DNA of 41,230 nt from Paracoccus litorisediminis. GTDB lineage: Bacteria > Pseudomonadota > Alphaproteobacteria > Rhodobacterales > Rhodobacteraceae. The translations under genes and the position numbers were made by a program. The stretch spans positions 1 to 41,230 of the forward strand of contig NZ_WMIG01000028.1 in NCBI RefSeq assembly GCF_009711205.1, given 5' to 3'. The notes under the pieces were generated by a model, which was given only the letters and a program-made list of their open reading frames with translations, made no database searches and was not told the origin of the DNA. Shown here piece by piece: positions 24,802 through 32,387 of this stretch (its first letter is position 1; each line of letters begins with the position of its first letter).

Positions 24802-25484
24802 CAGTAGGCTCCGGCGTGATCGACGTGGAAGTTGTAAAGCTTGCGGGCCGAGCCGTAGCGCTTGAATTCCTCGGGTCGCGCATCCGCCCCCGAACGTTCC
24901 AGCAGGTCGCGCAGGATCTCCAGATGCTCGGGGCGCATCTCTTTCTCGATGCAGTCCGAGCCCAGCGACTTGACCGAGCCGCGCACGAACAACCGCGCCT
25001 CATAAAGCGAGTCGCCAAGCGCGTCGCCCGCATCGCCCAGCACGACCAGATTGCCCGATTGCGCCATGAAGGCCGACATGTGGCCGATATTGCCAAAGAC
25101 GACGATGTCGATGCCCTTCATCGAAATCCCGCAGCGCGAGCTTGCATTGCCCTTGATGACCAGCAGCCCGCCATGCCCGGTCGCGCCGGCATATTGGCTG
25201 GCATCGCCCTCGATCACGACCGTTCCCGACATCATGTTCTCGGCCACGCCCGGCCCAGCCGAGCCGGTCACGTTGATCGTCGCCTGCTTGTTCATTCCGG
25301 CGCAGTAATAACCGGTCGAGCCGTTCACGGTGACTTCGATCGGGGCATCCAGCCCCACTGCGATGGCATGGGCACCCTTGGGATTGAGCACCTCCCATTG
25401 GGTCTGATTGGTGGTGACGGCCTGAGCCTGTAAGGCGGTGTTCAGCTCGCGCAGGGGGGTGTTGGCAAGGTCGACGGTCTGCAT
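24801..25484 (-). CDS. mgsB: N-methylglutamate synthase subunit B (GXGXG domain)
   Basis: The 227-residue protein matches the C-terminal GXGXG beta-helix domain of glutamate synthase, with repeated turns such as VNGSTGYYCAGMN, VTGSAGPGVAENMMSGTVVIEGDAS and GHGGLLVIKGNASSRCG. It is structural and helps channel ammonia or methylamine between the MgsA and MgsC sites. ATG 25484 follows the mgsA stop by one base (TGAGATG), so the three genes are tightly coupled. Confidence 0.92.
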   Translation of the reverse strand: MQTVDLANTPLRELNTALQAQAVTTNQTQWEVLNPKGAHAIAVGLDAPIEVTVNGSTGYYCAGMNKQATINVTGSAGPGVAENMMSGTVVIEGDASQYAGATGHGGLLVIKGNASSRCGISMKGIDIVVFGNIGHMSAFMAQSGNLVVLGDAGDALGDSLYEARLFVRGSVKSLGSDCIEKEMRPEHLEILRDLLERSGADARPEEFKRYGSARKLYNFHVDHAGAY

Positions 25485-25485
25485 C

Positions 25486-26370
25486 TCAGCGTTCCCAGAA
25501 ATAGACGGTGGCGGGTTCGGGTTCCCAGACGCGGGCGGTTTCGATGCCCGGAAGATTGGCAAGCGCGCGGTATTCGGAACCGAAGGCGACGTAATCCTCG
25601 GTTTCGGCCATGACGGCGGGTTTGCAGGCGATCGGGTCGCGCACCACTCCAAAGCCGTTCTTGGTTCCGACGACGAAGGTGAAGAAGCCGTCCAGATCCC
25701 TCAGCGTGCCCTCCAGCGCCTCACCCAGATGGGCCCCTTCGGCCAGCCGCGACGAGATATAGCAGGCGGCAACCTCGGTATCGTTCTGGGTCTGCGGCGC
25801 AAAACCCTTTTCGGCCAGCACGCGGCGCATCTGGTTGTGGTTGGAAAGCGAACCATTATGGACAAGGCACTGATCCGCCCCGGTCGAGAAGGGATGTGCG
25901 CCCAACGTCGTCACCGCGCTTTCCGTCGCCATCCGGGTATGGCCGATGCCATGGCTGCCCGACATTGCCCGCAGATTGAAGCGCGCTGCCACATCACGCG
26001 GCAGACCGACCTCCTTGAAGATTTCCATGGAATGACCGGCACCCATGACACGGATGCCCTTTTCGGCCATGAAGGCGCGGGCCAGTGTCTCGGTCCCTTC
26101 GGGCAGGGTCAGGACGGCATGGGTATCGGTCACCCGCATCGTCACCGGCCCCTCAAGCGCCGCCGTCAAAGCAGTGTCCAGACCCGCGAAGGTCGTATCG
26201 GGGGTGTCGGACTGAACCGTGATCTTGAGCAAACCGTCATCGCCATAGATCGCGATTCCCGCGCTATCCGGTCCGCGATCCGTCATGGTGATCAGCATGT
26301 CCGTCAGCAGCTCACCCAGTTTAGGACGCAGCTCTTCCTTTTTCAGAAAGAGGCCTACTATGCCGCACAT
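25486..26370 (-). CDS. mgsA: N-methylglutamate synthase subunit A (class II glutamine amidotransferase)
   Basis: The 294-residue protein is an N-terminal-nucleophile class II amidotransferase. ATG 26370 is chosen because it places the catalytic Cys at position 2 (MCGIVGLF), with GGAG upstream. DRGPDSAGIAIYGDDG, GIGHTRMATESAVT, HPFSTGADQCLVHNGSLSN and NDTEVAACYI are family motifs. It probably releases methylamine from gamma-glutamylmethylamide for MgsC. It is the first gene of mgsABC-gmaS-gntR. Its upstream region carries two tandem inverted repeats. Confidence 0.93.
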   Translation of the reverse strand: MCGIVGLFLKKEELRPKLGELLTDMLITMTDRGPDSAGIAIYGDDGLLKITVQSDTPDTTFAGLDTALTAALEGPVTMRVTDTHAVLTLPEGTETLARAFMAEKGIRVMGAGHSMEIFKEVGLPRDVAARFNLRAMSGSHGIGHTRMATESAVTTLGAHPFSTGADQCLVHNGSLSNHNQMRRVLAEKGFAPQTQNDTEVAACYISSRLAEGAHLGEALEGTLRDLDGFFTFVVGTKNGFGVVRDPIACKPAVMAETEDYVAFGSEYRALANLPGIETARVWEPEPATVYFWER

Positions 26371-26410
26371 CGTCATCTCCATCTGTTTCGGGCTTGAAGA
26401 TGATCATTAT

Positions 26411-26449
26411 GAGGAAAATTGATTTCCTCAAGAGAAATTTAATTTTCTC
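26411..26449. promoter_or_regulatory. Tandem inverted repeats upstream of mgsA
   Basis: Two adjacent inverted repeats occur: GAGGAAA-N5-TTTCCTC (26411-26429) and GAGAAA-N6-TTTCTC (26432-26449). Their centres are about 20 bp apart, roughly two helical turns, and they lie about 40-80 bp upstream of the mgsA ATG. The stretch is AT-rich against a GC-rich background. It is a strong operator candidate for a dimeric regulator binding side by side. Confidence 0.55.
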
Positions 26450-27024
26450 ACGCGAAGATCTGCCTATTCGCATTCTCGCCCAAATCTTGAGCAGCTTTGC
26501 GGCTAGCGGATGGTGCCATTGTGTGGAAGCTTCCTGCAATGACGCGGTCCCGTGCGCCCGACATCTCCGGTCACACACGACTTCGGCGACGTTGAACGCC
26601 GACCTAACCGCAGAAGGGTCAGTTTTCGTCAGACCCGCAGGTCTTGCGTTTTGTCGCCGCCGAAGTGGGTTTGCCAATACGCGGACGACGTCACGCTCGG
26701 CGCTGCTCGCCCGGGGAAGCAACCGAAAATGCGTTCACCCAGCCAGACAGTCGGGGTTGTCTGGAGTAAAAACTACCGTCGGGAATCCTGAACGTGATTG
26801 GCCCTTGGAATGGTGCGTGAACCATTGGCTAAAGGTTTGGACTACCTTTGCAGGCAAACTACGTTGAGCGGCCGGGTCGCACTGACAGCAACCTCAATTA
26901 GCTCGCAGGGATCGCATCATGGAGCCTGGTAGCGGGGGATGCTGCGTATAACTTGGTGAGGGGGTGGAGGGGCGCGAGCGATCCCGCGCATTGCCCCATT
27001 GTCAGCCACTCCGATCCTGGCGAC
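26450..27024. other. Non-coding stretch between mgsA and phnE2
   Basis: About 575 bp holds no gene I can support. Open frames on both strands here have no recognised family and look like degenerate intergenic sequence. Two inverted repeats are close together: AATGGT-N6-ACCATT (26809-26826) and AAAGGT-N7-ACCTTT (26831-26849). It separates the amine island from the phn operon and must contain the end of the phn transcript. Confidence 0.5.
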
Positions 27025-28350
27025 CTATTCGCCCCTGATCAGCTTGCTGCGCAGCCACCCGGACAGGCTGTCCATCGCCATCACGGTCAGCACGATCAGG
27101 ACCATGTAATAGGCAACGTCCTCCCAGTCCTTCTGGGTCTGGATCGCCTGCGTCAGCAGCAGGCCGATACCGCCGCCGACAATGGCGCCGATGACGGTGG
27201 CGCCGCGGGTGTTCGATTCCAGGAAGTACAGCACCTGGCTGAGCAGCACCGGCATGACCTGCGGCAGCACCCCGAAGCGTGCGCGCTGCAAGCCATTGGC
27301 CCCGGTCGAGCGGATGCCCTCGACCTGCTTCTCGTCGATATTCTCGAAGGCTTCCGAGAACATCTTTCCGAAGCTGCCGGTATCGGTCAGCATGATCGCC
27401 AGCGATCCGGTCATGGGGCCGGGACCGAAGGCGCGGGCCAGAACGATGGTCCAGATCAGCCCGTCGACGCCGCGAATGAAGTCGAAGACGCGGCGCAGGG
27501 CAAAGCGCAGCGGGCCAAAGGGCATCATGTTCCGCGCCGCCATGAAGCCCAGCGGCAAAGCGATCAGCGCTGCCCCGAAGGTGCCCAGAAAGGCCATCAG
27601 TACGGTTTCGAACATGGCCCAGATCACATCGCCATGCCGCCACATCGGGTTATTCCAGAAATCCCGCGCCATCGCGGCGATATTGGGCATCGACGGATCG
27701 ACCCTGTCGCCCCACAGCGCCGAGGCGGCGATCTGCGGCCAGCTCATGTAGTGAAACGGGCTGTCCAGCGCAAAGAAGAACATCGCCCAGCCCGGCTGGT
27801 ATTTGAAGGTCTCGGCCTTGGCGCGGGTATAGGCGAAGCGCCCGGCATCGGTGGTCACGCTGACCCGCGTGTCCGAGGCGTTGATCCAGTCGGGCAAGGG
27901 CTGCGGCGCGGTCAGTTGCAACCCATCAGCACTCTCGCGAATGTCGATCACCCCATAGCCCGGCACGTCATAGCGCGCCCCGCCGGGCAGATAGGTGACC
28001 TGATGCCCGTCGCCCAGATCGATGGTCGTGACCTGATCGTCATGGGCGATCCAGTCGGGCAGGCGGTCGGCGGGATAGGTGCCCTTGGCCTCGCCATCGA
28101 TGGCGACGCTTAGCGCGCCTGTGCGGTTCTGGCGGGTGACATGGGTCTTGTGCAGCCAGAAATCCGACAGCAGCACCGAGGCATTGTCCATCCGCGCCCG
28201 ACCCGCCAGCCCGGCCAGATCGAAGGAGATCGCGGCATAGACCAGATAGGCCAGCACCAGCGCCGGAATGCCCAGCGACAACAGGCGGCGGCGGGCAAAG
28301 CGGGTGGCGACGGCGTGGCTCAGCGTGGGGGAAAGGTCGACGGCACTCAT
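27025..28350 (-). CDS. phnE2: Phosphonate ABC transporter permease PhnE (long form)
   Basis: A 441-residue inner-membrane permease. After one N-terminal membrane segment (LSLGIPALVLAYLVYAAI, about 25-42) there is a periplasmic domain of about 160 residues. The usual PhnE membrane domain follows, with the EAA-like loop FGKMFSEAFENIDEKQVEGIRSTGA near residue 330. The long N-terminal domain is common in alphaproteobacterial second PhnE copies. It pairs with the shorter PhnE1 encoded 4 bp upstream. ATG 28350 is used. Confidence 0.93.
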   Translation of the reverse strand: MSAVDLSPTLSHAVATRFARRRLLSLGIPALVLAYLVYAAISFDLAGLAGRARMDNASVLLSDFWLHKTHVTRQNRTGALSVAIDGEAKGTYPADRLPDWIAHDDQVTTIDLGDGHQVTYLPGGARYDVPGYGVIDIRESADGLQLTAPQPLPDWINASDTRVSVTTDAGRFAYTRAKAETFKYQPGWAMFFFALDSPFHYMSWPQIAASALWGDRVDPSMPNIAAMARDFWNNPMWRHGDVIWAMFETVLMAFLGTFGAALIALPLGFMAARNMMPFGPLRFALRRVFDFIRGVDGLIWTIVLARAFGPGPMTGSLAIMLTDTGSFGKMFSEAFENIDEKQVEGIRSTGANGLQRARFGVLPQVMPVLLSQVLYFLESNTRGATVIGAIVGGGIGLLLTQAIQTQKDWEDVAYYMVLIVLTVMAMDSLSGWLRSKLIRGE

Positions 28351-28354
28351 GGGA

Positions 28355-29224
28355 TCAGCCTTTCACCAGGCGGTTGCGCAGATGGTCCGACAGGCGGTCA
28401 ATCAGGACGATGGCCATGAACAGCAGCAGGAAGATCCCGACGACCTGATCATAGCGACCCATGCCCCATTGCATCGCGATCTTGAGGTCATAGCCGATGC
28501 CGCCTTCTCCGACGAAGCCAAGGATGGCGCTGGCGCGGACGTTGATCTCGAAGCGCAGCAGGGCATAGGACAGCCAGTTCGGCGCGACCTGCGGGATGAC
28601 GCCCAGCCACATCTGCTGCGACCATGTCGCGCCCACCGAGGACAGCCCCTCGACCGGCTTGCGGTCGGCATTCTCGGCAGCTTCCGAGAAGAGCTTGCCA
28701 AGTGCGCCCGCCGTATGCAGCGAAATGGCGATGACCGCCGGAACCGGCCCGCCGCCAAGGATGTAGATCAGCAAAAGTGCGATGACGATTTCGGGGATGG
28801 CGCGGAACATGTCCATCAGCCGCCGGAACAACCCGGTCAGCCGGGGCCAGCGCGCCAGCCCTCGGGTCGAAAGCAGCGCCAAAATCATCGCCGCGATCCC
28901 GCCCAGCAGGGTCGAGACCGCGGCGATGTTCAAGGTCTCAATCAATGAAGGAAAGTGCTCGATGAAAATTCCGGGCAGGGCGGCGCGTTTTTCCCATGCC
29001 TCGGCCACCACCTCGGCGGGGAAGGCCAGCAGCATCGGTAGCCCGTCGATGAAACCGCCCGCATTGCGGCTTTCAGCCAAGCGGAAGCCCGAGACCATCA
29101 GTGCCACGAACAGGATCAGCAGGATGCCGCCATAAAGCCTGCGTCGGCGCAGCAGCTCAAAATAGGCGTGGCTGGTCGCGGCCATGTCGGGACGCGGGGT
29201 GGCGGGGATGGCGCTGTCGGGCAT
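28355..29224 (-). CDS. phnE1: Phosphonate ABC transporter permease PhnE (short form)
   Basis: A 289-residue permease with about six membrane segments (YGGILLILFVALMVSGF, LNIAAVSTLLGGIAAMILALL, IVIALLLIYILGGG). It has the EAA-type loop LGKLFSEAAENADRKPVEGLSSVGA and ends SDHLRNRLVKG. ATG 29224 has AGGAA upstream; the in-frame start at 29239 is less well supported. With PhnE2 it forms the phosphonate channel energised by PhnC. Confidence 0.93.
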   Translation of the reverse strand: MPDSAIPATPRPDMAATSHAYFELLRRRRLYGGILLILFVALMVSGFRLAESRNAGGFIDGLPMLLAFPAEVVAEAWEKRAALPGIFIEHFPSLIETLNIAAVSTLLGGIAAMILALLSTRGLARWPRLTGLFRRLMDMFRAIPEIVIALLLIYILGGGPVPAVIAISLHTAGALGKLFSEAAENADRKPVEGLSSVGATWSQQMWLGVIPQVAPNWLSYALLRFEINVRASAILGFVGEGGIGYDLKIAMQWGMGRYDQVVGIFLLLFMAIVLIDRLSDHLRNRLVKG

Positions 29225-29244
29225 GTCGGGTTCCTGCAAGGGGT

Positions 29245-29271
29245 GCGCCGCGCCCCGGTCAGGCGCGGCGC
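29245..29271 (-). terminator. Strong hairpin between phnD and phnE1
   Basis: A perfect 10-bp GC-only stem (GCGCCGCGCC / GGCGCGGCGC) with a 7-base loop. It lies 16 bp after the phnD stop and 20 bp before the phnE1 start. No T-run follows. It probably protects the phnD message or reduces read-through, favouring excess of the binding protein. Confidence 0.55.
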
Positions 29272-29287
29272 GGTTCAGATCAGGCGA

Positions 29288-30187
29288 TCAGCTGTTCGAT
29301 TCCTGCAGCTTGCGCGCGGCGACGACGCCTTCGTATTCCGCATGGGTCACCGGCACGAAATCCTTGGCCTCGCCATGGGCGACGCCGTAAGCGCAGGCCT
29401 TGTCGGTTTCATGCAGGTCGGCGGTCAGCTTGGTGATCTTGTCCTTGACGTCCTGCGGCAGGACATTGCGGACGACCATCGGGCCTTCCGGGATCAGCTT
29501 CGATTGCCAGATCTGGACCAGATCGTTCATGTCGATCAGGCCGGCATCGGCGGCCTTGCGGAAGGCGCCGGAATTGTAGCCGTCTTCCCATTCCCCCAGA
29601 CCGTCGGCCCAGGTGACGCCAGCGGCGACATCGCCATTGGCGACGGCGACGATCGACTGCTCATGCCCGCCCGAGAAGCGCACCTCCGAGAAGAAATCCT
29701 CAAGCTTGCCGAATTTCTCGGTCAGCTCGGCGCCGGGGACCAGATAGCCCGAGGTCGAGTTCGGATCGGCAAAGGCAAAGCTCTTGCCCTTGGCCTGCTC
29801 GACCGAGGTGATGCCGCTGTCCTTGCGGGCAAAGCCAAAGGCGTAGTAGCCGGTCGAGCCGTCCATGTTCTGCTTGGTCAGGACCGGAACCACCGCATTC
29901 GGATCGGTCAGGTAGATCTTGGCATAGCCCGAGGCCCCCAGCCACGCCATGTCCAGCGTGCCGCCCAGCAGGCCCTGGATCACGCCGTCATAGTCGGCGG
30001 GGGTGAAGATCTTGACCGGAACGCCCAGCTCGGCCTCGATGGCGGCGCGGTAGCATTCGTTCGAGGTCATGCGGTCCTGGGCGTTTTCGCCGCCCATGAT
30101 GCCGATGTTGAATTGCTTGATCTCGTCGGCCTGAGCGAGCGGCGCGAAGGCGGTGGTGGCGGCAAGTGCGAAGGCAAGGGTCTTCAT
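29288..30187 (-). CDS. phnD: Phosphonate-binding periplasmic protein PhnD
   Basis: The 299-residue protein begins with a clear Sec signal peptide (MKTLAFALAATTAFAPLAQA, cleavage after AQA). The PhnD/TauA-type binding domain follows, with FNIGIMGGENAQDRM, FTPADYDGVIQGLLGGTLDMAWLG, ADPNSTSGYLVPGAEL and SGGHEQSIVAVANGDVAAG. ATG 30187 has GGAG upstream. It delivers phosphonates to PhnE1E2. Confidence 0.95.
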   Translation of the reverse strand: MKTLAFALAATTAFAPLAQADEIKQFNIGIMGGENAQDRMTSNECYRAAIEAELGVPVKIFTPADYDGVIQGLLGGTLDMAWLGASGYAKIYLTDPNAVVPVLTKQNMDGSTGYYAFGFARKDSGITSVEQAKGKSFAFADPNSTSGYLVPGAELTEKFGKLEDFFSEVRFSGGHEQSIVAVANGDVAAGVTWADGLGEWEDGYNSGAFRKAADAGLIDMNDLVQIWQSKLIPEGPMVVRNVLPQDVKDKITKLTADLHETDKACAYGVAHGEAKDFVPVTHAEYEGVVAARKLQESNS

Positions 30188-30244
30188 GGTCACTCCGTGG
30201 ATTTGGCCCCGATCGGCATGATCGTCCGGGCCGGTGGGGTCTGG

Positions 30245-31063
30245 TCAGGCAAGCATCCGGTCCGCATAGCTGCGGTCGGGTTCGTGATCGGTCGGGATGG
30301 CGGTCGAGGTCGCGGCCTCGTTGAAGCCAGCATCCGCGCCGTAGATGTCGCGGGCGACGCCGGTCGAAAGCTGCTCGGGCGTGCCGTCAAAGACGATGCG
30401 CCCGTCGCGCATTCCGATCACCCGGTCGCAATAGCGCCGCGCCGTATCCAGCGTGTGCAGGTTGGCGATGACCATGCGGCCATCCTCGACATTGATGCGT
30501 TTCAGCGTGTCCATGACGATCTGCGCATTCATCGGGTCGAGGCTGGCGATGGGCTCGTCCGCCAGAATAATGCGCGGGTCCTGCATCAGCGCGCGGGCGA
30601 TGGCGACGCGCTGCTGCTGGCCGCCCGACAGTGCCTCGGCGCGCTTGGGGGCCTGTTCGGCAATGCCCAGCCGGTCAAGGATCCGCAGCGCCCGTTCGAT
30701 ATCGGTGCGCGGCCACAGGTTGAACATCGTGGCCAGGGTTGAGCGCCGGTTCAGCAGCCCGTGCAGCACGTTCGAGGCCACGTCCATGCGCGGCACAAGG
30801 TTGAACTGCTGAAAAATCATCGCGCATTGGCTTTGCCATGCCCGCCGGTCAGCCCCGCGCAGTGCCAGCACGTCGCGCCCGTCGACCAGCATCTGCCCGG
30901 CGGATGCATCGGTCAGCCGGTTCAGCATCCGCAGAAAGGTCGATTTCCCCGCCCCCGACCTGCCGATGATCCCGACAAAGGCGGGGCGGTCGATCGCAAA
31001 GCTGATATTGTCGACGGCGGCACGGCTGCCGAAGACGCGCGTCACATTCCGAACTTCCAGCAT
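30245..31063 (-). CDS. phnC: Phosphonate ABC transporter ATP-binding protein PhnC
   Basis: A 272-residue ABC ATPase with Walker A GRSGAGKST (about residue 35), Q-loop FQQFNLVPRM, signature ALSGGQQQR, Walker B IILADEPIASLD and H-loop NLHTLD. It powers PhnDE uptake. Its start is preceded by a 202-bp gap after phnM that contains a hairpin and a direct repeat resembling a Pho box, so phnCDE1E2 is probably a separate transcription unit. Confidence 0.95.
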   Translation of the reverse strand: MLEVRNVTRVFGSRAAVDNISFAIDRPAFVGIIGRSGAGKSTFLRMLNRLTDASAGQMLVDGRDVLALRGADRRAWQSQCAMIFQQFNLVPRMDVASNVLHGLLNRRSTLATMFNLWPRTDIERALRILDRLGIAEQAPKRAEALSGGQQQRVAIARALMQDPRIILADEPIASLDPMNAQIVMDTLKRINVEDGRMVIANLHTLDTARRYCDRVIGMRDGRIVFDGTPEQLSTGVARDIYGADAGFNEAATSTAIPTDHEPDRSYADRMLA

Positions 31064-31130
31064 GATCGCCCTCGGTTACGTTGTCTGGGGGCGTGATAGA
31101 GGCCGAGTGTGACAGTTATCCCCGGTCTTC

Positions 31131-31148
31131 CTGAAACTTATGTGAAAC
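31131..31148 (-). promoter_or_regulatory. Candidate Pho box upstream of phnC
   Basis: On the minus strand GTTTCAC-ATAA-GTTTCAG is a 7-4-7 direct repeat, the layout of PhoB binding boxes, 68 bp upstream of phnC. The half-sites match the CTGTCAT consensus only partly (T-x-TCA). Confidence 0.4.
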
Positions 31149-31200
31149 CGGAAAATTATTTGTTTTCAATATTTTGGTTCCTGGAAACATGTTTTGGCCC

Positions 31201-31219
31201 CCGGCGCTGGCAGCGCCGG
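31201..31219 (-). terminator. Hairpin after phnM
   Basis: CCGGCGCT-GGC-AGCGCCGG forms a perfect 8-bp stem 47 bp past the phnM stop, in the gap before phnC. There is no immediate T-run. Confidence 0.4.
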
Positions 31220-31265
31220 AGACCTGTTTTGACCAATGTTATTCGGGGGTTGCGGGGCGCGCGCC

Positions 31266-32387
31266 TCAGGCGACGCGGCGGCCTGCGACCCATGTTTCGC
31301 GGATGACCGGCATGCCCTGGATGCGGGCCACGCGGATCAGGTCGGCGCGCAGGCCAAGGCCCAGCCGCCCGCGATCGCTTAGCCCGGCCGAGCGGGCGGG
31401 CGCGGCGGTGACCGTGGCAAAGCCGCGCGCCAGATCGTCCCACAGATCGCCCAGCAGCACCGCCGAACTCAGCAGCGCCGCGGGAACGTAGTCCGAGGAC
31501 ACGATGTCCAGCAGCCCGGCCTGCGCCAGTTCCCCCGCCGAGACATTGCCGGAATGCGAGCCACCCCGGATCAGGTTCGGTGCGCCCATGATCGTGGCGA
31601 TGCCATGCTTGCGGCAGGCCTGCGCCGCTTCGACCGTGGTCGGAAATTCGGCAAGCTTGATGCCATATGCGGCCGAGGTCGCGACATGATCCGCCGTGGT
31701 GTCGTCATGGCTGGCCAGCACCGCGCCCCAGTCCCGCGCCGCCTGCACGGTCGCGGCCTCATGCGCCTCGCCAAAGCGGGCGCGCAATTCGGCCAGACCG
31801 GCGACATGGGCCTCGAATTCCAGATCCGACATGCCCTGCTTGCCCTTGACGTATTGGGCCAGCTTGGACAGGTCGCGGAACTGGCGCTGGCCGGGGGTGT
31901 GGTCCATCAGGCTGACGATGCCGATGCGATCCGCCTGCCCGAATTCGGCCAGTTCCTCGATCAGCGTTTCCGAGCAGACCTCGGCCCGCAGGTGGATGCG
32001 GTGGCTGATGCGCAGATTCGGGCGGGCGGCAAGGATTTCGTCCGCCAGACCGCGCGCGTATTTGGCATAGGAATTGTCGCGGTTGATCGAACCCACGCGC
32101 AGCGCGTCAAAGACGGTGGTGATCCCACATCCGGCCAGTTCGGCGTCATGGGCAATGATCGCCGCCCCATGCGGCCAGTTCACGCCGGGGCGCGGCTGGA
32201 TGTGGCGTTCCAGATTGTCGGTATGCAATTCGATCAGGCCCGGCGCGATCAGGTCGCCGGCGCAATCGCTGCCGGTGGCGCTGGCCGCGCCGATCTCGGC
32301 GATCATGCCATCGCGGATCACGATGGCGCCGTGGCGGACTTCATCGGGCAGGACAAGGGTGGCGTTGGTGAAGACAGTTTCCGTCAT
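31266..32387 (-). CDS. phnM: PhnM from an internal start (alternative product)
   Basis: ATG 32387 begins MTETVFTNATLVLP, the usual PhnM N-terminus, and is preceded by AGGTAGGA at a good distance. A stand-alone 373-residue PhnM, close to the normal family length, could therefore be made in addition to the fusion. In the +1 frame a TGA overlaps this ATG (ATGA), as at other junctions of the operon. This suggests that the ancestral genes were separate and overlapping. Confidence 0.6.
   Translation of the reverse strand: MTETVFTNATLVLPDEVRHGAIVIRDGMIAEIGAASATGSDCAGDLIAPGLIELHTDNLERHIQPRPGVNWPHGAAIIAHDAELAGCGITTVFDALRVGSINRDNSYAKYARGLADEILAARPNLRISHRIHLRAEVCSETLIEELAEFGQADRIGIVSLMDHTPGQRQFRDLSKLAQYVKGKQGMSDLEFEAHVAGLAELRARFGEAHEAATVQAARDWGAVLASHDDTTADHVATSAAYGIKLAEFPTTVEAAQACRKHGIATIMGAPNLIRGGSHSGNVSAGELAQAGLLDIVSSDYVPAALLSSAVLLGDLWDDLARGFATVTAAPARSAGLSDRGRLGLGLRADLIRVARIQGMPVIRETWVAGRRVA

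Noticed and set aside
22405..24807. 800-codon plus-strand open frame across gmaS and mgsC
   Set aside because: It runs antisense to two well-recognised genes, has low-complexity Arg/Gly/His-rich translation and no family resemblance. High GC makes long antisense frames common here.
26394..26867. 157-codon plus-strand open frame upstream of mgsA
   Set aside because: It overlaps the inverted repeats and control region of mgsA, has no recognised family, and resembles degenerate intergenic sequence.
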